Source: Pseudomonadota bacterium | GTDB taxonomy: Bacteria; Pseudomonadota; Gammaproteobacteria; Arenicellales; Poriferihabitantaceae | Assembly (NCBI GenBank): GCA_024226105.1 | Contig: JAAELZ010000192.1 | Coordinates: forward strand, 1-8,123 | DNA length: 8,123 nucleotides | Reading direction: 5' to 3' | Shown: piece by piece, positions 1 to 5,862 of the stretch | Layout: every line of letters begins with the position of its first letter | Numbering within the stretch: position 1 is the stretch's first letter | Notes under the pieces: model-generated | Seen by the model: only the letters and a program-made list of their open reading frames with translations | What the model was told of the DNA's origin: nothing | Databases searched by the model: none | Position numbers and translations under genes: made by a program

Positions 1-246
1 ATTTGCCCGGGGTCGGTGGAAGGGCCGCGTATGGAGGGGGTGCTTGAACGTGAAGCCGAAGCCAAGGGTATGTCGCGCGACCAGGTTTATGCGGGTTACG
101 TAAGCGGTACCTCAATGCGCAGTTTTGTTGAGGGGGCAGACATTGCCAATATGGCGGTATTCCTGGGTAGCGATGCGGCGAAACTGGTATCAGGGCAGGT
201 GATTGCGGTGGACGGTCATACGGTCAATCCGGATCCTAAAATATAG
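1..246 (+). CDS. SDR family oxidoreductase, C-terminal part (5'-truncated by window edge)
   Basis: The frame is open from base 1 and stops with TAG at 244-246, giving the last 81 residues of a protein that begins outside the window. Near its start it shows the ICPGSVEGPRM stretch, the 'N-x-x-x-PG' region that follows the active site in classical short-chain dehydrogenases/reductases (SDRs). Near its end comes ADIANMAVFLGSDAAKLVSG followed by QVIAVDGH, the standard SDR C-terminal signature (helix, S-G-Q, then V-D-G). The Rossmann nucleotide-binding motif and the YxxxK catalytic pair would lie upstream and cannot be checked. Such enzymes are cytosolic NAD(P)-dependent alcohol dehydrogenases or ketone reductases; the substrate cannot be deduced. 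It lies upstream of and in the same direction as the PLP enzyme gene, but a 231-bp gap with a possible terminator argues against tight co-transcription. Confidence 0.93.
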   Translation: MCPGSVEGPRMEGVLEREAEAKGMSRDQVYAGYVSGTSMRSFVEGADIANMAVFLGSDAAKLVSGQVIAVDGHTVNPDPKI

Positions 247-248
247 GA

Positions 249-273
249 TTGTGTAATCAACACGAATTTTTTT
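249..273 (+). terminator. Weak candidate Rho-independent terminator after the SDR gene
   Basis: Directly behind the SDR stop codon, TTGTGT (249-254) can pair with ACACGA (260-265), including one G-U pair, around a 5-nt loop. A run of seven T follows at 267-273. The position and the T-run fit an intrinsic terminator. The stem has only six pairs and two or three G/C pairs, so it would be inefficient. Confidence 0.4.
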
Positions 274-477
274 CATCATCCCAATAGAGCCCATGTTCCA
301 GGTGGTGCGGATGGAATTCCTCGATATTTAGAATTACGTGCGGGCCTGCGGCGGCGATAACAAATGCCATCAGGGTTTTAAAAAAATAAAGGCGATTCCT
401 GCTTGCGCCTTGTCATGGCCATTGTTTAATCTTGTTGCCTCAGCCTAAACACTGCAACTGCTATAAAGGGTGCCCCT

Positions 478-1830
478 ATGCCGGATGAAAAAACACGAAC
501 GCCCGAACGTTCAGAAGGAGATGTAAATCTTTCACCGCGTCGCCGCCAATGGTCGTCAGAACATATCGGCCCGGAAACCTCTAAACTGCTGGAGCAGGAC
601 GCCCGGTACTTTCTCCACCAATCGCTGTCTACGCCTTGCCTGAACGCCGTTCGTGCCAGCAAGGGAATCTATCTTGAAGATATGCAGGGCAGGCAGATTA
701 TGGATTTTCACGGTAACAGCGTGCACCAGGTGGGCCATGGCAATGCGCGTGTGATTGAAGCCATCAAAGAACAACTGGATGAAGCCCCTTTTTGCCCGCG
801 CCGTTATACCAACCAGGTGGCGGTAGACCTGGCGCGACGACTTACTGAACTCGCGCCGGGTGGCCTCAACAAGGTTTTATTTACACCCGGCGGTACTTCC
901 GCGATTGGCATGGCGCTTAAGCTGGCGCGTTATGCGACCGGGCGACACAAAACCATTTCCATGTGGGACAGTTTTCATGGCGCCTCACTGGATGCGATCT
1001 CGATTGGTGGTGAGGCCCTGTTTCGAAAAGATGTGGGGCCGCTACTACCGGGTACGGAGCACATACCTGCGCCTACCCGGGGGAAGTGCTTTTTTAACTG
1101 TACCGATGAAGAACACACGGGCTGTACTGACTACCTTGAGTATGTGCTGGAGGTGCAGGGCGATGTAGCGGCGCTTATCGCTGAGCCGATGCGCTGGACT
1201 ACGGTGGAAATGCCGCCCCCGGGTTACTGGTCAAGGGTGCGTGAGATATGCGATCGCCTGGGCGTGTTATTAATTTTCGACGAAATTCCATCGGCTCTAG
1301 GCCGCACAGGAAAAATGTTTGTCTGCGAACACTTCGACGTGGTGCCTGATATGCTGGTTATCGGCAAGGGCCTGGGTGGCGGCATCTTTCCCATGGCGGC
1401 CCTCATCGCGCGTGAGGAACTGGATATCGCGGGTGATCGTGCCCTCGGGCACTATACCCACGAGAAAAGTTCAGTCGGCTGTGCGGCCGCGTTGGCAACC
1501 CTCGATTGTATCCTTGAGGAGGGTTTGATTGAAAATTCAATAGCGCTGGGGCAGCACGCTTTGCAGCGCCTGAGCGAAATGCAATCCCGCTTACCGCTGA
1601 TATCTGATGTACGTGGTATGGGTCTACACCTGGGTATCGAGTTACGCCGGGACGGTGAGCCTGCGGTAGATGAGGCTGATGCTGTTCTGTACCATTCGCT
1701 CTCACATAACCTGAGTTACAAAATCGGCGCTGGCAATGTTTTGACCCTGTGCCCTCCGATGACCATTAATCGGAGGGAACTGGATCGCGCGCTGGATATC
1801 GTTGAGTTGGGTATCGCGACGGTAGGTTAA
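478..1830 (+). CDS. Class III aminotransferase-fold PLP enzyme, PbfA-like (probable ammonia-lyase or aminotransferase)
   Basis: This 450-residue protein has the usual length and layout of fold-type I, class III PLP enzymes. The PLP phosphate-binding loop is PGGTSAIGMALKLAR (137-151). The ring-stacking region is WDSFHGAS (163-170, with F166-H167). The Asp that contacts the pyridine nitrogen is in LLIFDEIPSALGRTG (D268-E269). The Schiff-base lysine is K297 in VIGKGLGGGIFP. The Gln of the common DEVQ motif is replaced (DEIP), which is atypical for ordinary transaminases. The N-terminal part (EGDVNLSP, YFLHQSLSTPCLN, MDFHGNSVHQVGHGN, RRYTN) and the Cys-containing insert (C204, C208, C216) match my recollection of proteins annotated as (R)-1-hydroxy-2-aminoethylphosphonate ammonia-lyase (PbfA), which releases ammonia to give phosphonoacetaldehyde. 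No phosphonate gene is visible here, so this assignment is tentative; an aminotransferase or phospholyase remains possible. The start ATG is preceded by AAAGGG (465-470) at 7 nt. Confidence 0.95.
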   Translation: MPDEKTRTPERSEGDVNLSPRRRQWSSEHIGPETSKLLEQDARYFLHQSLSTPCLNAVRASKGIYLEDMQGRQIMDFHGNSVHQVGHGNARVIEAIKEQLDEAPFCPRRYTNQVAVDLARRLTELAPGGLNKVLFTPGGTSAIGMALKLARYATGRHKTISMWDSFHGASLDAISIGGEALFRKDVGPLLPGTEHIPAPTRGKCFFNCTDEEHTGCTDYLEYVLEVQGDVAALIAEPMRWTTVEMPPPGYWSRVREICDRLGVLLIFDEIPSALGRTGKMFVCEHFDVVPDMLVIGKGLGGGIFPMAALIAREELDIAGDRALGHYTHEKSSVGCAAALATLDCILEEGLIENSIALGQHALQRLSEMQSRLPLISDVRGMGLHLGIELRRDGEPAVDEADAVLYHSLSHNLSYKIGAGNVLTLCPPMTINRRELDRALDIVELGIATVG

Positions 1831-1856
1831 ATGTAGAAAGCCCCGGCGTAATCTCA

Positions 1857-1976
1857 CCTCCCCCTTTATCAAAGGGGGATTGAGGGGGATTTAACACAGC
1901 TCAGAATATTGATGAATTGTGTATTCGGACAGCACTTAAATCTCCCCCAACCCCTCTTTAATAAAGAGGGGGATTT
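1857..1976. repeat. Inverted pair of C/G-rich hairpins (REP/BIME- or MITE-like element) between convergent genes
   Basis: Two related units face each other. Unit 1 has a perfect 8-bp stem, CCCCCTTT (1860-1867) with AAAGGGGG (1871-1878), around the loop ATC, followed by ATTGAGGGGGATTTAA (1879-1894). Unit 2 has a perfect 9-bp stem, CCCCTCTTT (1951-1959) with AAAGAGGGG (1963-1971), around AAT, and is preceded by TTAAATCTCCCCC (1936-1948). The inner arms GGGGGATTTAA and TTAAATCTCCCCC also pair with one bulge, so the whole forms a large imperfect palindrome around an unpaired core (about 1895-1935). It starts about 26 bp after the PLP-enzyme stop and ends about 5 bp from the stop of the convergent hydrolase, the usual site for REP-type elements. 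Neither hairpin has a proper T-run, so any terminator role is secondary. No transposase is present. Confidence 0.8.
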
Positions 1977-1981
1977 AAAGG

Positions 1982-2818
1982 CTAATAAACCCCCAGGTCT
2001 TCGCCGCAAATCACTTCGCCTGAATAGGTTTCCTTGATCTCGGCGACCAGTTCGGCCTCGCTGGTTCCCCATAAAAGAAGATGAGTTAAAACCAGTTTTT
2101 TGGGTTGAACCTGATTAGCGATGTCCGCAAGCTGCTTCGTAGAGGTATGCATGTGTGCGTGATAATGCTGCCATTCTGGTGATCGATTCAGATAGGCTTT
2201 TTGCGAATACACTTCGTGTACCAGTACATCGCAGCCTTTCCAGAGTTCGATGAGTGAATCCATCGGTGCGGTATCGCCTGAAATCACAATGCGCCGGTCT
2301 GCGGTGGTGAACTGATAACCAAGCGCCAGCCAGCCTTCACCATGGTCGACTCCGAATGCTTCGACTTTAACGTGATCGTCCTCGTAGGCCAGCCCCGGTT
2401 CAATTTCATGGCTAAGCGCACCATAGGCATCCGGATTGATGGGCTCAAAACCACACACACGTGATTTGCGATCCATGGCATAGGCGGCAAGGATGTGCCG
2501 GGTCATGTCTGTCAGGCCGGGCGGGCCATAAACCTCCAGCGGTTTTTCTCGCCCCAGCACCCACGGGCTAAAGATCAAATCCGCATAGCCGGTGGTATGG
2601 TCTGAGTGTAAATGTGTGAGAAAAGCGGTTTGCAGATTTTTTGCCGCTAAAGCAGAGATGCCATCTCGTTCAGCAGCAGCGGCACGCCGAACAATGCCCG
2701 GCCCGAAATCGACGATATACGGCTTTTCATCAACCACAATCGCCAGCGAAGGCCCCATGCGGTCAGGGTCGGCATTTGGGGTGCCGGTTCCCAGTAATAC
2801 AACGTGAGTGTCGGACAT
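1982..2818 (-). CDS. MBL-fold metal-dependent hydrolase (RNase Z / AtsA-like family)
   Basis: The gene encodes a complete 278-residue cytosolic protein without a signal peptide. It has the N-terminal LLGTGTPNADPDRMGPS strand-loop (8-24), VDFGPG (36-41) and the metal-binding motif THLHSDH (H69, H71, D73, H74). Further likely zinc ligands are H159 in VDHGEGW, D182 in ISGDTAP and H246 in VLTHLLLW. HEV (201-203) and HMHTS (222-226) match the RNase Z-type 'HxT' region. These features place it with the RNase Z-like/AtsA-like metallo-beta-lactamase hydrolases. The long exosite arm of true tRNase Z is not evident, so tRNA maturation is unlikely. A small-molecule ester, lactone, sulfate ester or amide hydrolase is more probable, but the substrate is unknown. 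The start is supported by AGGAG (complement of 2824-2828), 5 nt upstream of ATG. The gene is divergent from the TRAP operon and convergent with the PLP enzyme gene. Confidence 0.94.
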   Translation of the reverse strand: MSDTHVVLLGTGTPNADPDRMGPSLAIVVDEKPYIVDFGPGIVRRAAAAERDGISALAAKNLQTAFLTHLHSDHTTGYADLIFSPWVLGREKPLEVYGPPGLTDMTRHILAAYAMDRKSRVCGFEPINPDAYGALSHEIEPGLAYEDDHVKVEAFGVDHGEGWLALGYQFTTADRRIVISGDTAPMDSLIELWKGCDVLVHEVYSQKAYLNRSPEWQHYHAHMHTSTKQLADIANQVQPKKLVLTHLLLWGTSEAELVAEIKETYSGEVICGEDLGVY

Positions 2819-2843
2819 TTTAACTCCTGGATCTCCTGTGAAA

Positions 2844-2857
2844 AGCCAGTACTGGCT
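2844..2857. promoter_or_regulatory. Perfect 14-bp palindrome, candidate operator upstream of the MBL hydrolase gene
   Basis: AGCCAGTACTGGCT is a perfect inverted repeat with no loop, lying 26-39 bp upstream of the hydrolase start codon and just behind its ribosome binding site on the minus strand. The lack of a loop makes an RNA hairpin unlikely and fits a binding site for a dimeric repressor. The position would overlap the start of transcription or the 5' leader of the hydrolase gene. No regulator gene is in the window to pair with it, so its role is inferred. Confidence 0.45.
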
Positions 2858-2975
2858 GGATAGTATTAACTAGATTAACAGACTTCAGATTAATAATTCA
2901 GTAGATATTGGGGGCGAAATTGCCACTTCTAAGTAATTGATTGTTATGTGTAATGCGTTTATATAATTAGTTTAT

Positions 2976-3004
2976 TTGCAAAACATATATAAATTATATA
3001 TAGT
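2976..3004 (+). promoter_or_regulatory. Sigma70-like promoter of the dctPQM-oxoprolinase operon
   Basis: TTGCAA (2976-2981) and TATAGT (2999-3004) are separated by exactly 17 bp, matching four and five of the six consensus bases. The site lies in a markedly AT-rich stretch. Transcription would begin near 3011 and give a leader of about 50 nt that carries the strong AGGAG (3049-3053) site of dctP. It is the best-placed promoter for the four-gene operon; no second promoter is evident between the operon genes. Confidence 0.55.
2985..3001. promoter_or_regulatory. AT-rich dyad between -35 and -10, possible operator
   Basis: ATATATAA (2985-2992) and TTATATAT (2994-3001) form a perfect inverted repeat around a single A. 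The dyad sits in the spacer and reaches into the -10 hexamer of the proposed operon promoter, where a bound repressor would block polymerase. Because the region is almost pure A/T, such a symmetry can arise by chance, so confidence is low. Confidence 0.25.
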
Positions 3005-3062
3005 GTAATTACGTTTTATACGTTAAAAATATAACCATACACCTCTCCAGGAGACCTCGAAA

Positions 3063-4034
3063 ATGAAGACACTTAAACCCTTCGCGGCAATATTGACCGC
3101 CACCAGTTTGCTTATTAGTAGCGCTTACGCAGAGACTAAATGGGACATGCCAACGCCTTATGGCGATGGCGTACACCACACTAAAAACGTTCGCCAGTTC
3201 GCTGAAGATGTTAAAACCGCCACCGGTGGTGAGCTGAATATTGTTGTTCATTCAGGTGCGTCTTTAATCAAGCACCCGGAAATTCACCGTGCCGTGCGTA
3301 GTGGCCAGGTGCCGGCGGGCGAAATGTTCATGGGACTGTTAGGAAATGACAATCCTGTTTTTAAAGCCGATAACATTCCTTTTCTGGCATCAGATTTCGA
3401 TAGCGCCAGAAAATTATGGGCAGCATCGCGACCGGCGATTGAAGCATCACTGGAAAAAGATGGCGTGAGATTATTGTTCGCAGTGCCATGGCCGCCGCAG
3501 GGTTTTTATACCAAGAAACCATTGAATTCGGGTGCTGATCTCGAAGGCTTGAAGATGCGCGCCTACAGCCCGACAACTTCCCGTCTGGCGGTATTGTTAA
3601 AGGCGACACCAACCACGGTACAGACACCGGAAATTCCTCAGGCTTTCTCAACGGGTATTGTTGATGCCATGGTGACTTCGCCCAGTACCGGGGTCAGCAG
3701 CCAGTCCTGGGACTATGTTTCAGACTACACCGATACGCAGGCCTGGATCCCGAAAAACATGGTCATCGTAAATGCGCGAGCGTTCAAACGTCTGGGTGAA
3801 GCTGAGCAAAAAGCACTATTGGAATCGGCCGCTACGGCTGAGGCCCGTGGATGGGAAATGGCGCAGGCGGAAACCAGTGCAAAAACGGCTATGCTGGCCG
3901 AAAACGGAATTAACGTAGCCCAGCCGAGTGATCAACTTAAAGCAGATTTGCAGGCGATCGGTAAAACCATGGGTGAAGAATGGGCCGCTGAAGCGGGTGA
4001 TGCTGGCAAAGCGATCATGGCCGCTTATCAATAG
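3063..4034 (+). CDS. dctP: TRAP transporter periplasmic solute-binding protein DctP
   Basis: This 323-residue secreted protein captures the substrate in the periplasm and delivers it to the DctQM membrane complex. Residues 1-23 are a Sec signal peptide: K2 and K5, a hydrophobic core to about residue 20, then the AYA|ET cleavage site. The mature part follows the DctP fold. VDAMVTSPS (200-208) is the usual late motif. R166 in LEGLKMRAYSPTTSRL is at the position of the family's conserved arginine, which holds the carboxylate of the ligand. The ligand is therefore probably an organic acid. The downstream oxoprolinase suggests 5-oxoproline or a related lactam acid; DctP6 and DctP7 of Bordetella pertussis are known pyroglutamate binders, which gives a precedent. 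The start is supported by AGGAG (3049-3053), 9 nt before ATG. It is first in the operon, 22 nt ahead of dctQ. Confidence 0.96.
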   Translation: MKTLKPFAAILTATSLLISSAYAETKWDMPTPYGDGVHHTKNVRQFAEDVKTATGGELNIVVHSGASLIKHPEIHRAVRSGQVPAGEMFMGLLGNDNPVFKADNIPFLASDFDSARKLWAASRPAIEASLEKDGVRLLFAVPWPPQGFYTKKPLNSGADLEGLKMRAYSPTTSRLAVLLKATPTTVQTPEIPQAFSTGIVDAMVTSPSTGVSSQSWDYVSDYTDTQAWIPKNMVIVNARAFKRLGEAEQKALLESAATAEARGWEMAQAETSAKTAMLAENGINVAQPSDQLKADLQAIGKTMGEEWAAEAGDAGKAIMAAYQ

Positions 4035-4056
4035 CAGTTCTTGAGCTGAATAAGTC

Positions 4057-4554
4057 ATGCGAAACACCCTCGATAAACTCTATGTAGGTGCCGGCTTGTT
4101 AGCCGGCACGTGTATTGTGCTGATCACCCTGATGATTTTATTGCAAATCGTCGGGCGCTGGTTCGGGATAATTATTCCCTCGACCGAAGATTTCTCCGGT
4201 TATTTACTTGCTGCGGCTTCATTTCTGGCGCTGGCGTATACCTTCCGTCAGGGTGGGCATATCCGTGTGACATTGCTTATTCATCGCTTTTCATCGGGTT
4301 TGCAACGAAAACTTATGATTGCGGCCATGATGCTGTTTACCGTGATGATGGCTTACGGTGCCTATCACCTATCATATCTGGTTTACGAATCCTGGAGTTT
4401 TCACGAACTCTCACAGGGTTATATTGCGGTGCCGTTGTGGATACCGCAGGTACCCATGGTGCTTGGTGCGATTCTGTTTCTGATCGCGTTACTGGATGAC
4501 CTGGTGGGTGCGCTGCAAGGTGGAACACCCAGTTTTATCGACCTGGAGGAATAA
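4057..4554 (+). CDS. dctQ: TRAP transporter small permease subunit DctQ
   Basis: This 165-residue inner-membrane protein has four hydrophobic segments, at about 10-35, 47-63, 86-110 and 125-147, the normal topology of the small TRAP subunit. Typical family features are the TEDFSGYLLAAASFLALAY stretch (43-61), the GGHIRV loop (66-71) and the PLWIPQVPMVLGAILF region (126-141). DctQ supports the large subunit DctM and helps dock the binding protein. The 22-nt gap after dctP holds no convincing Shine-Dalgarno sequence, unlike the strong sites of dctP and dctM. A GC-rich hairpin lies within codons 11-18. Both points suggest lower translation than dctP. The stop is 3 nt before the dctM start. Confidence 0.95.
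   Translation: MRNTLDKLYVGAGLLAGTCIVLITLMILLQIVGRWFGIIIPSTEDFSGYLLAAASFLALAYTFRQGGHIRVTLLIHRFSSGLQRKLMIAAMMLFTVMMAYGAYHLSYLVYESWSFHELSQGYIAVPLWIPQVPMVLGAILFLIALLDDLVGALQGGTPSFIDLEE
4088..4109 (+). other. GC-rich hairpin inside the 5' end of dctQ
   Basis: GTGCCGGC (4088-4095) and GCCGGCAC (4102-4109) form a perfect 8-bp stem around the 6-nt loop TTGTTA, 31 nt after the first base of the dctQ start codon. No T-run follows, so it is not a terminator. As an mRNA structure it could slow ribosomes on dctQ or protect the 3' end of a processed dctP message, giving an excess of binding protein over permease. The structure is clear; the function is inferred. Confidence 0.5.
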
Positions 4555-4557
4555 ACC

Positions 4558-5862
4558 ATGGAAGTCACTAATCTTGTAATTATCCTCTCAGCTGTTCTAT
4601 TCGGTGCCCTGCTAGGCGGCGTATGGGTGGCGGCCAGTCTGTTTCTGGTAGCCTTTGTGGCCTTATTGTTAAATGATAACAGCAATATTGGCCTGCTGTT
4701 TGCCACGACCACCTGGGGCACCACGGCGACCTGGACCCTGGCAGCCTTACCCCTGTTTATCTGGATGGGAGAAATACTGTTCAGGACTAAACTTTCGGAA
4801 GATTTGTTTCACGGGCTGGCACCCTGGTTGAAAAAAGTCCCCGGTCGTTTGTTGCACGTCAATATTCTGGGTTGCACTATTTTTGCAGCAGTATCCGGCT
4901 CATCAGCCGCTACGGCGGCCACCATTGGTCGTATGACCATTCCCGAACTGGAGAAGCGTAAATACCCGATGCAGATGGTCATCGGTACGCTGGCCGGTTC
5001 CGGGACCCTGGGATTTTTAATCCCGCCTTCGATCATCCTGATTGTGTACGGTGTGTCTGCTGAAGTATCTATCGCACGTCTGTTTATCGCGGGTGTCCTG
5101 CCCGGCCTGATGCTGGTAACCTTATTCATGGGTTACACCGCGATCTGGTCGATGCTGAACGCGGATAAAGTGCCGGGAGACGACAGCCCGGATTTACCCC
5201 TGAAACAAAAACTGTATGAGACCCGCCGATTATTTCCGGTCATGGGCCTGATAATTTTTGTGCTGGGTTCGATTTATGCCGGCTGGGCAACCGCCACCGA
5301 AGCGGCGGCATTGGGTGTTTTTGGCGCCTTAAGCCTGTCTTTGGTGACCGGAAACCTCAGTTTCAACACGTTTAAAGATAGTTTGCTCGGTGCGACGCGT
5401 ACCTCGTGCATGATCATTTTTATTATAGCCGGTGCCTCCTTTTTGAGTTTGGCAATGGGTTTTACGGGTATCCCGCGTTTGTTGGCTGAGCAAATTTCGG
5501 CTATGGGTTTATCCCCTGTTATGTTGATTGCGGTGCTGACGCTATTTTTCATGTTGCTGGGGTGTTTTCTGGATGGCATTTCGATTGTGGTGCTCACGAC
5601 GTCTATTGTCCTGCCCATGATTGAGCGTAGCGGTATTGATTTAATGTGGTTTGGTATCTATGTGGTACTGGTGGTTGAGATGTCGCAAATCACCCCGCCG
5701 GTCGGATTCAATTTATTTGTAATGCAGGGTCTGACTAAAATCGATATATTGAGCATTGCGCGTTATGCTATGCCCTTCTTCCTGTTATTGATGACAGCGA
5801 TTATCCTACTCACCGCCTTTCCAGGAATAGCAACATGGTTACCAACGTTGATGACGCAGTAA
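4558..5862 (+). CDS. dctM: TRAP transporter large permease subunit DctM
   Basis: This 434-residue, very hydrophobic protein has the normal length of the large TRAP permease, the subunit that carries the sodium-coupled transport path. Family motifs appear in order: SGSSAATAATIG (113-124), GSGTLGFLIPPSIILIVYG (147-165), GWATATEAAALG (242-253) and EMSQITPPVGFN (374-385). The first, second and fourth belong to the re-entrant hairpin and ion-binding regions of the two inverted halves. Many membrane helices cover the rest, with a polar cytoplasmic-type linker around 201-224. The start is supported by GGAGGA (4545-4550), 7 nt before ATG and inside the end of dctQ, so the two genes are probably translationally coupled. 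The 3' end overlaps the next gene by 28 nt. Confidence 0.97.
   Translation: MEVTNLVIILSAVLFGALLGGVWVAASLFLVAFVALLLNDNSNIGLLFATTTWGTTATWTLAALPLFIWMGEILFRTKLSEDLFHGLAPWLKKVPGRLLHVNILGCTIFAAVSGSSAATAATIGRMTIPELEKRKYPMQMVIGTLAGSGTLGFLIPPSIILIVYGVSAEVSIARLFIAGVLPGLMLVTLFMGYTAIWSMLNADKVPGDDSPDLPLKQKLYETRRLFPVMGLIIFVLGSIYAGWATATEAAALGVFGALSLSLVTGNLSFNTFKDSLLGATRTSCMIIFIIAGASFLSLAMGFTGIPRLLAEQISAMGLSPVMLIAVLTLFFMLLGCFLDGISIVVLTTSIVLPMIERSGIDLMWFGIYVVLVVEMSQITPPVGFNLFVMQGLTKIDILSIARYAMPFFLLLMTAIILLTAFPGIATWLPTLMTQ

Noticed and set aside
403..430. Promoter-like TTGCGC (403-408) and TTTAAT (425-430) with a 16-bp spacer upstream of the PLP enzyme gene
   Set aside because: The -35 hexamer matches only three of six consensus positions and the spacer is short. 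A promoter must exist in the 247-477 gap if the gene is not read from the SDR, but this one is not convincing enough to annotate. Nothing else coding was seen in that gap.
511..525. Shine-Dalgarno-like AGAAGGAG followed by ATG inside the PLP enzyme gene, suggesting a later start
   Set aside because: The ATG is out of frame and followed at once by TAA, and no in-frame ATG, GTG or TTG lies at a suitable distance. The EGDVNLSP stretch here looks like part of the conserved N-terminus.
1403..1705. Minus-strand open frame of 100 codons inside the PLP enzyme gene
   Set aside because: It is antisense to a strongly conserved coding region and its translation resembles no family; such shadows are common opposite codon-biased genes. 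The same applies to the antisense frames within dctM (4809-5129, 5274-5618) and the oxoprolinase gene (7755-8036).
1874..1889. G-quadruplex at GGGGGATTGAGGGGG
   Set aside because: Only two long G-runs lie on this strand; the matching runs of the partner unit are on the other strand, so an intramolecular four-run quadruplex is not supported and hairpin pairing explains the bases better.
1869..2072. Minus-strand open frame of 67 codons covering the hairpin repeat
   Set aside because: It lies mostly in the repeat and overlaps the end of the MBL hydrolase in another frame; it has low-complexity composition and no recognisable family.
1982..2818. Annotation of the MBL hydrolase as tRNase Z
   Set aside because: The metal site is shared, but the long flexible exosite arm used for tRNA binding is not evident, and the catabolic context favours a small-molecule hydrolase.
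2865..2893. Short direct repeats ATTAAC/AGATTAA in the divergent region
   Set aside because: Repeats of six or seven bases with uneven spacing in AT-rich DNA are expected by chance, and they do not coincide with promoter elements I could recognise.
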